DNA of 64,000 bases, from NCBI RefSeq assembly GCF_963169125.1, contig NC_084794.1, positions 225,367,409 through 225,431,408 on the forward strand, read 5' to 3'. The stretch is from Humulus lupulus. Lineage: Eukaryota > Streptophyta > Magnoliopsida > Rosales > Cannabaceae. Made by a program: the position numbers and the translations under genes. The notes below the pieces were generated by a model. It worked only from the letters and a program-made list of their open reading frames with translations, did not search any database and was not told the origin of the DNA. Below are positions 56,674 through 64,000 of this stretch, piece after piece (the stretch's first letter is position 1; each line of letters starts with the position of its first letter).

Positions 56674-59276
56674 TGTAACGTTCCAAATTTCCTAATAAGG
56701 CAAGCCTTGATTAGTGGGTCAGGATGGAAAATTATGGAATTATGTGATTATATAATATATATATCTGCATCATTATGTGATTATGTGAGTTATATTATAA
56801 TATGACTTGATAAGCATGTGTTTGGTGTATTAAATATGCATGTAGGCTTATTTATGATTAATTGGGTAATTTTCGTAATTTGGCCCATTATCGGTATATT
56901 TGGCATATGTGGTACATGTGTGGTACTACATTACTATGTGGATATGTTTGGGTTACTCAACCCGAGACGATCCTAGGGAGCAAGCTAATGGGAAAGTCAC
57001 AACGGGACCCATACTTGACTCAGAGTGAGTCAAGGGGTATATTGGGTATTTAGCACGTTACAGGGTAATTGGGTAATGGGAATGATTATTTGATGATATA
57101 TTGGGAGTTAGTGAGATCAGGAGGGAATTCTAGGAATTTTGACTATTTTACCCCGAGGGTCGGTTTTGGGACCCTAAGCTTTAGGATTTGCTTGAGGTTA
57201 CTTAACCTTGAAGTAACCTGTCAGAAACATAAAAGAACGTTCAGTACGTTCTCTCTCTCTCCTGTTCCCTTTTTTACACTGTTTGCATTTTCGAAGGAAA
57301 CTCGAGTTTTAGGACTTAGATTCAAGCATGGATCGAGTCATAAAGATTATTGGGAATATTAGAAGCTTATTAGTCGGATGATTTAATTAGGAAACGACTC
57401 AATCAGAGGTAATCCAAGCTTTAAGTTTTAAGTTTTCGAGTTTTTAAGCTTTGATTAGATTTTATGTCTTGATAAGTTTTTGGGTTTTTTGAGGCTTTGG
57501 ATTTAATGGTTCTGGGCCATTGAGATGTTTGGGAACTTTGTGTTTTGAGATTTTGATATGTTTGGATAGGTTTTTGGAGGAGTTTAAATGGGAGAAAACG
57601 TAGAAAATGTCTGGGTTGGAGGTTGGGTCGCGACCTTGTTATAACAAGTCGCTACCTATGTGAACCCAGAACCAGGAGGGTTCCACCTAGGGGCGCGCCG
57701 CGACTATAAAGGGCCAAGTCGCGGCCCGCACCCTGAAGCCCAAGTAGAGGGCTCTCTGTCAGGGAGGCGCGCTGCGACCCCTAGGGCCAAATCATGACCC
57801 ACATGTGCATTTTTGGCTAGGTTTGGTTTTTAGTCGTGGGAACTTAACTCTAAGGGCTCGGGATCAATCCTACTACCCGGTTTAGTAGGTTTCGACGTCC
57901 CGGAGGCTAGGACTTGGTTCAAAAGTCTTTATTTACTCAGTTTTTATGGGATTATATATAATGGTTGTGACTAGGTGATTGCTAGGGGTTCAGAATTAGG
58001 ATCGTGCTCAAGGGTCGTTTATTGGTAACATGTGCTTGGACCAAAGGTAAGAAAATTGCACTAGTATGTGATGCATGTGATACATTTGATTATGGCATGG
58101 CATGAATGTTGACTATGGAATTGATCAGAGCTTGAGTCTCTGTAAATGTGCATGATCATAATTATGCTGGTGATTATTGATGAAGCATGTTGAGTTCTCT
58201 ATATTTGGATATATGTTGCATTGTGAATGCTGGAATACATTGTTTATCTAAGCTATGCACTGGCTTATTAGTCCAAAATGACAATGGTGTTTAGTGCTGG
58301 TCGTGAAGCTCTGACTTATCAGTCAGGATCGGCAATAGTACTGAGTGTTGGTCTTATAGAATTGACTTATGAATCAAGAGCGGTAATAGCGCATTGAACG
58401 TTGGTCGGTATGATTAAATCTAATCAACAAGAGCATTATATGCTCGTCCGACCTATTGGTCAAAGAAAACTAAAGTGCTTGGCTAGTCTAAGGCTAGTTA
58501 CTCAGAGCTAGGGCTAAAAGGCTTAGGTGACTGGAACGTCACATGGCTTAGGGCGCAGGACCCCAGAGTGACTTAATAGTCATCTATTCAGGGCGCAGGA
58601 CCCCAAATTGACTTAATAGTTATCTATTCAGGGCGCAGGACCCCAGAGTGACTTAATAGTCAGCTATTCAGGGCGCAAGAACCCAGAGTGACTTAATAGT
58701 TATCTATTCAGGGCGCAAGACCCCAGATTGACTTAACAGTCATTTACTCAGGGTGCAGGACCCCATAATCATTTATTTGTACTTGCCTGCATGCATGAAT
58801 AGGGTAACTACTATTAGGCATGCTTATTATGATTTGATGACATGTTATTAACTGCTTATGAGCATATGTTGAGTTTTCTTGCTGAGCCCCGACTCACGGG
58901 TGCTATGTGGTGCAGGTAAAGGTAAAAGAAAGTTGGACCATCCTTGAGTTGGAGAGCTTAGGTGACAATGTGTACATATGCGACTGCTCGACCACCATGA
59001 CCGAGGGTTTAAAGAGGAATTAGGGTTAAACCCTATTTTTTCGCTTAGGCCGAGTGGTTGTAAATCTTTTATTGTAATTAACCTTTTAAATGTATTTTGG
59101 GATCCCAATGTATACAGTAAATATTTTAGTGAAACGTTTGTATCCTTGACCAAATTTTTTAACCCTAAACCGTTAATCACATATAGTTACATGATTATGA
59201 CCAAATGACTCGTTTAACGAGTTTAGCACTATTTAAAATACATAGTGTAACGGTCCCTGGGTAGTAGAGCATTACA
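56674..59276 (+). mobile_element. Solo LTR (2.6 kb, TGTAACG family) inside the MULE2 transposase
   Basis: TGTAACGTTCC to GAGCATTACA. Flanks ACGAC (56669-56673) and ATGAC (59277-59281) match at four of five bases, the difference being a C-to-T change. It cuts the transposase exactly at its first catalytic acid (VICVD / TFLKNK). Contains a CT-rich tract (57250-57263), GC-rich GCGACC words and a 40-bp minisatellite. No gag or pol. Confidence 0.83.
58551..58775 (+). repeat. 40-bp minisatellite in the solo LTR
   Basis: GGGCGCAGGACCCCAGAGTG starts at 58551, 58591, 58631, 58671, 58711 and (GGGTGCAGG) 58751: exact 40-base period, five full units and a part, with few substitutions. Confidence 0.95.
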
Positions 59277-60520
59277 ATGACACATTCTTGAAGAATAAGT
59301 ATGGTGTCCACATGCTTTGTGTTGTTGCATTGGATGCAAACAACCAGTTGTTTCCAATTGTGTTTGTATTGATGGACAGTGAGAACCATAACTCTTGGAC
59401 TTATCTCATGAGAAAATTGAAGGAAGCCATAGGGGATGTTGACAACCTAGCTTTTGTATCGAACAAGCATAAAAGCATTACTCATGCTTTGGAGCTTGTG
59501 TTCCCAAGTTCCTATCATGGTGCTTGTTACCACCACATCTGTATGAATGTGGTAGCAAAATTAAAAATTGACCACTGTCAAGACATCATGGGGTGTGCAG
59601 CATACACTTTTTGAAGAAACAAATCTCACAAATTCTTTGACAAGATTAAGGTAATTGATCCTCCCATTGCTTCATATCTTGAGGGAATTGGTTTTGAAAG
59701 GTGGAGTAGCGCTTATTTTCCTGGAAACCGATACAATATCATGACAAGTATCTATGCAGAAAGCTTTAACAATAAAACCAAGGAGGCAAGGAGCTTTCCA
59801 GTTGCCACTTTCCTTGAATTCATAAGATTCATTCTTCAATCTTGGTTTGCCGATAGACGTGAAAGAGCTGCAAAAACAACAATTGTGTTATCACCTGAGA
59901 TGGAAAAATATGTGAAGCAAATAGGTGAGAAAGCAATTTTCCTAGATGTCCAAGTCCTTGGTCATCATGAAGTTCTTGTGGTCGATGGTAATGGTGATGG
60001 TGAGGTGAAGTTGGCCACAAAATCATGCTCTTGTTGCTTGTTCCAAACCATTGGGATACCGTACGTCCATGCTTTTACTACAGCCAGAAAAAGAAGCATA
60101 AGCATCTACTCCTTTTGTTCCCCTTACTATAGAATCGAGGCATTGAGGGACACTTATAAGGAAACTATTTTACTCTGTTGGGAACGAGGATGAATGGGTA
60201 ATCCCTGATCACATCAGAGATATGGTTGTCGATGTCCCCGTTGAGAAAACCCCTGTAGGAAGGCCCAAGAAGCAGAAAGTGGGTAGGCAAAAGACAAACC
60301 GCTATGCTTCACCCGGGTAAAAGATCGTCAAGCCACGTAAGTGTAGCAGATGTGGTGGTAGTGGGAACAATAGGAAGTCATGTAAGGCTGGGCTTTAAAA
60401 ATTTATTTGTTATGTAATAATTCAATTGATTTTGCTGCGTTTATTTCATTCAGGTACCTCTCCTATTATTTTGTTGGTTTTGATCTAAATAAATAGCACT
60501 TTACAAAAAAATTTCCTATC

Positions 60521-61020
60521 TGCCTTGATAGGCCTTGATTGGCCTCGATACAAAAGTCTATCAATCATGCCCATCAAGGCGAGTCGAGGCACATCGAGGC
60601 AGTTCGAGGCCAAATTTAATTTGGACCCATCGAGGCCAGTCGAGGCCTATCAAGGTAGACTTGGTACGGTATTTATTTAACCTTGTTAAGGCCTATCAAG
60701 GCAAACTTGGTAATGTATTTATTTAACCCTGTCGAGGCCAATCAAGGCAGGATTAGTAATGTATTTATTTGGCCCTGTCGAGGCCAATCAAGGCCTATTG
60801 AGGTAGATTGTGTAATGTATTTATTTGGACCTATCAAGGCCTATTGAGGCAGAAACCTTTTAATCATTTATTGGATGGTGTAGTCGAGGCACGTCGAGGC
60901 AGTTTGTTTGACCCATCAAGGTTTGTCGAGGCAGAAATTTTTTGTGAATTTAGTAGTTTTTTCTAATAAATTTTGAGATATTTGGACGATCCTAATCAAA
61001 TTATATCAAGGCAGATCAAT
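60521..61020. repeat. 10-bp repeat array between the convergent MULE2 genes
   Basis: Repeats of CCTTGATAGG at the start, turning at about 60560 into the inverse form ATCGAGGCAG / ATCAAGGCAG, which runs to 61020. It matches the left-arm array in inverted orientation and lies between the 3' ends of the transposase and the Ulp1 gene. Confidence 0.85.
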
Positions 61021-61116
61021 GTCGTACAAAAAAAATAATGTTTGTAACTAAACCATTTACATAACTAACTATATACTATTCTATATAAGAGGTGTATCAA
61101 GAAAATGTAAACATCA

Positions 61117-63091
61117 TTACAGTGACAAATTTTGATAGAATAAGTCCACACACCACTTGGTCCTGAAATGCTGCATGTTCTCATTGATAACAGTATTGAG
61201 TGGTAGCCTAGAAATCAAATGCTCGATATGTTTAATGGCAAACATACCACAATCCACATTGCATATAATCAATTTTGTGTCAATTCAAGATAAAAATAAC
61301 TTCAATAGTCATATTTAAAAAAAACACTAATTAAATAGGGGAATACCTTGTCTTAGTCTGAGGAAACTCCTCAAGAGAAATACGACAATATGAAAAAGGT
61401 TTTGCTTTCTGCTCAAGAGATTTCTAAAGGTCCTCATGGTCGTCAAACATGCTAGAACTCCACAACAACGAAGGCAACAATAAGCACCAAGGCTAATCAC
61501 TTCCGCCAACAGAGTCGGACTAAGCATGCTATGGTTTGAATCATAAATGTTGATGCACCACATTGGAATGGACACTTCAATGGTGATCCAATGCTTAGCT
61601 TGATCGACGTGCAAGGCATAATATACTTCACTCACATTTTTCCAGGATACGAGGAATTGATTTTCATCGCCCTTTAGCAATTTTAGCACGTCGTCGGCCC
61701 ATGTATGCTTAGTGTCGGTCTCCTTGAAATGATTCCAATGACCTATGCACACTTAGGGGAAGGTGGTGTTCATGATCGCAGCATCCTACCGAAATACGGC
61801 ATGATAAAAGTGGTGTCGATGGCGTAGCATGTGCAGAGCAGCATCAATATGCTGCAAAAACATGAAAATTCGTTAGTACCATCAATATATTTTATGATTG
61901 AATTAAAAACATAATTGTAATTTACATACAGAATCCCAAAGCCAAGTCTGAATGGTGTGAAACTGCAAGAACCATGCCAGACCCTGCGTCCCAGTATGGA
62001 GGTTCCAATCCCTCTTGTTGTCAATCTTCCCGATCATCCACTTATGGAAGCTCTTCTCTTGCTGCGGGTCACACTTCCTCAAAGGTTCAGTAACTTGACC
62101 CTATTTATCTACTCTTAACCTCTTCATAGGGTCGGTGAAGTCATCAAAATGCTTGGGCCTGCGTTTCTTCTTGATAACTTCAAGGCCAGCTGCCTCATAA
62201 GGCTTTAGTACTCGTACACTAGGACTGTCGACATCACTGGCAGCAAGAGATGTCTGGGCCTGTGCACTAGAAGGCGGATCACTGGGCTTGTAGTCATGAG
62301 GCAAGATATCAGACTTTGTAACTAATTGTAAGTGGGTGGGTCGGCTCTGTTCCGTGGATCGATCTGAGACCACTAAAATCAGTTGCGCCAATTGAGCCAT
62401 GATCGTAGTTTGATTCTAAAGTAAGGTTGCCTGGCCCTCCTCAACCCTCTGTAGCCTCTGGGCATAATTAGACTGGCCTTCCTCAATCCGCTTGAGCCTC
62501 TACATCAACTGCTCATAATCAGGCTGGGCAACCTGACTATAGGAAGGTGCACAGGCTTGTGAAGTGTCGTCCTCAACCCTCGGGACATCTTCGTAAAAAA
62601 TAGAAGCTTCCTTTGCAACCTCTGCCAGCTTCTCTACCTCCTTCTTGGGCTCTACTTCCTCCACTGCAGTCCCATCCTCCACTACAATTGATTCCAACTC
62701 AAGGAATAACTTGGAATCAACGTCTGGGAGGCTATTGTAGTAGACTACCTCACCGAGACGTGGCTTCAACATGGAAAATACCACTAACTCCATGGTCGAA
62801 TAACATATGTCAGAAAAACTTTAATAAAATAAATTGTTAATCAATGAATTTGTCACATTTAACAAGATAAATTAGAACTTACTCGACGCTTGGAAAACAT
62901 AGGAACCAACTCAGCTATCGAAAGAGTGATATTGGTCTTCGTAGCCTAACTAAGCATCTTGGGAATCTGGTTCCCACTATTCTAACCGAACTTACTCCCA
63001 ATAGCTGGCATGGCCTCAAATTCCCAATACAGAAGTGTGAGGGCATAGCCATAGAAACTATACTTCGACTCCTTCTGTTTTTTGCTTGAAC
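61117..63091 (-). pseudogene. DUF1985/Ulp1-like protease gene of MULE2, 5' end lost to an LTR insertion
   Basis: Minus-strand order: YGYALTLLYWEFEAMPAIGS (63065-63000, like the DUF1985 region of plant Ulp1-type transposon proteins), exon end with GTAAGT donor at 62882; an acidic coiled-coil linker at 62793-62101 with two in-frame stops (RLKRIEEGQ, RLQRVEEGQ heptads) continuing to a GTAAAT donor near 61930; then HIDAALHMLRHR and the protease part with QAKHWITIEV (His) and NIYDSN (Asp) at 61860-61530; then NVDCGMFAIKHIEHL (Cys) and FYQNLSL, stop TAA 61119-61117. The intron before DCG sits where it does in MULE1, but its acceptor reads GCAA instead of GCAG. Likely role in the living ancestor: protease of the SUMO-processing type. 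Broken. Confidence 0.78.
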
Positions 63092-64000
63092 TGTAACGAC
63101 CCAAAATTGCTAATAGGGCTTAGTGCCTTAGTTAGCGTGCCAGGAGGGTATAATTGGATATATGTATGTTTAATTGGTTAAATGTGTGATTATGTGTCAT
63201 GCATGATTAATATGATTATATGAATGTATTATAATGCATGTTTATGAGTATTAGATATGCATGTGGGCCCTTTATAGCTTATAAGGGCATATTTGTAACT
63301 TTGGCCTATTTAGGGCAGAAATGTGATTTTACGTGATATATGGTTGATACCACATTATTATGTGGATATATTTGCAGCATATGGCTCGAGACGATCCTAG
63401 TGAGCGGATTGGCAAAATAGTCACAACGGAGTTTAAATACCCAGCTCGGGGGGAGCCTAGGGGTATTTTGGGAATTTAGAGAATATTTTGGGATTTATTG
63501 AGTAATGAATAAATAATTGGTAATTACTTGGACAACGGGATTTAGTGGATAAATATTAGGAACACTTGAGGAATTTGTGGGAACTAAGGGGAAATTACTA
63601 TTTTACCCTTAGAACAATTAAAGGGCTAAGTAATACAAGGGAAGGCATTTTAGTCATTGTATTTGTTAAGGATGATATCAGCTAAGGTCCTAGAAAAAGT
63701 CTAAACCCACTAGACACAAAGGAAACCTCGCTTTCTCTCTCTGTAACGCCCCAAATTCCCTAATATGGCTTGGGCCGAGAGGCAATAATTGAATTAATTG
63801 AGTGCTTATGTGTTATGAGCATGTTATTATATGAATTATGTGAGTTATATTATAATATAACTATATTGGCATGTCTAGGTGTATTAAACATGCATGTGGG
63901 CCCTTTTTTTTAGAAGGGCATTTTCGTAATTTTGGCTCGTTGAGGGCATATTTGAATATATGTATGGTATATGATTGTGACCACATTATTATGTAGATAT
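63092..64000 (+). mobile_element. LTR of the TGTAACG family with a second LTR nested in it, cut by the window edge
   Basis: TGTAACGACCC at 63092 starts a copy that shares GGCTCGAGACGATCCTAG with the two solo LTRs. At 63742 a new TGTAACGCCCC start appears in a CT-rich tract, and the following 250 bases align again with the beginning of the family (CCAAATTCCCTAATATGGC, GGGCCC, CATTTTCGTAATTTTGGC). So a second element is nested in the first. Ends are outside the window. Confidence 0.72.

Larger units (their letters stand above)
45290..60395 (+). pseudogene. MULE2 transposase, split in three by insertions
   Basis: Pieces at 45290-45429, 55457-56668 and 59282-60395. N-terminal part: VLPLENGVTYEQLL and then FIGLASKSIEKLIPL. 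DNA-binding-like part: VMKNNFEFMVKKFGTDVWYI, CKDLDCGWRLRRKK. MULE core: GFQFCRPVICVD at the first insertion edge, then TFLKNKYGVHML, LDANNQLFPIVFVLMDSEN and CYHHICMNVV. SWIM region CSCCLFQTIGIPYVHA, where the third Cys is Tyr, and a knuckle CSRCGGSGNNRKSC, where the His is Asn. In the second acidic motif Asp is Asn (FVSNKHKSI). A stop at 59612 and a frameshift near 60165 add to the damage. Dead. Confidence 0.85.
44464..64000. mobile_element. MULE2: Mutator-like element with DUF1985/Ulp1 gene, broken by later insertions, runs past the window
   Basis: Left end placed at GGGAAATTTGATTTTTGATG (44464), like the GGGAAA start of MULE1; the right end is outside, so this is not proven. Within it are, in order, a 10-bp repeat array, a MULE transposase on the plus strand in three pieces, a second 10-bp array, and a DUF1985/Ulp1 gene on the minus strand. 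Inserted later: a Ty1/copia element (45430-55451), a solo LTR (56674-59276), and LTRs at 63092 and 63742. Net element length seen is about 6 kb. Confidence 0.75.

Noticed and set aside
58551..58775. CRISPR-like 40-bp periodicity
   Set aside because: The whole 40-base unit repeats; there are no spacers.

Overview
The window is nuclear DNA of a flowering plant, most likely a eudicot; the species cannot be told from the sequence. Evidence: Ty3/gypsy elements of the Tat type with two RNase H domains, a Ty1/copia element, Mutator-like elements (MULEs) carrying Ulp1-type protease genes, short GT-AG introns, an AT-rich background, and one cellular gene of the plant HR-like lesion-inducer family. There are no bacterial-style operons, rRNA or tRNA genes that I can see, and no CRISPR.

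Layout. (1) 1-2942: 5' part of a minus-strand Tat-like element (A), running off the left edge. (2) 2943-5100: AT-rich DNA with one degenerate coding-like stretch. (3) 5100-31090: an AT-rich tandem repeat, possibly Helitron-derived, split by two complete but defective Tat-like elements, B (5429-17766, TSD TTAAT) and C (18684-30322, TSD ATATG). Both keep LTRs, a primer-site-like sequence, gag, protease, RT, two RNase H domains, integrase and, on the opposite strand downstream of integrase, a multi-exon gene with its own TATA box. (4) 31389-37704: MULE1, long terminal inverted repeats, a transposase lacking its catalytic core, an antisense Ulp1 protease fragment, and a 2.3-kb solo LTR inserted in the left arm. 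(5) 37705-41400: AT-rich DNA with fold-back elements, a gypsy-LTR-like piece and a Harbinger-type MITE. (6) 41408-43681 (minus): the only convincing host gene, five exons, 157 residues. (7) 44464 to the right edge: MULE2, split by a minus-strand Ty1/copia element (45430-55451, TSD TCATA) and a 2.6-kb solo LTR (56674-59276), carrying a DUF1985/Ulp1-like gene on the minus strand that is itself cut by a further LTR at 63092, with another LTR nested in it at 63742.

How it fits together. Nearly everything is layered transposon insertion. Target-site duplications, and in several places the uninterrupted sister copy of the target, give the order of events. The copia element has the most similar LTRs and fewest coding breaks, so it looks youngest; element C has several pol stops but no pol frameshift; element B has stops and frameshifts. 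The most interesting signals are the conserved antisense five-exon genes with private promoters in B and C, a second polypurine tract in both, and the 10-11-bp phased repeat arrays in both MULEs, at the arms and at the convergent gene ends.
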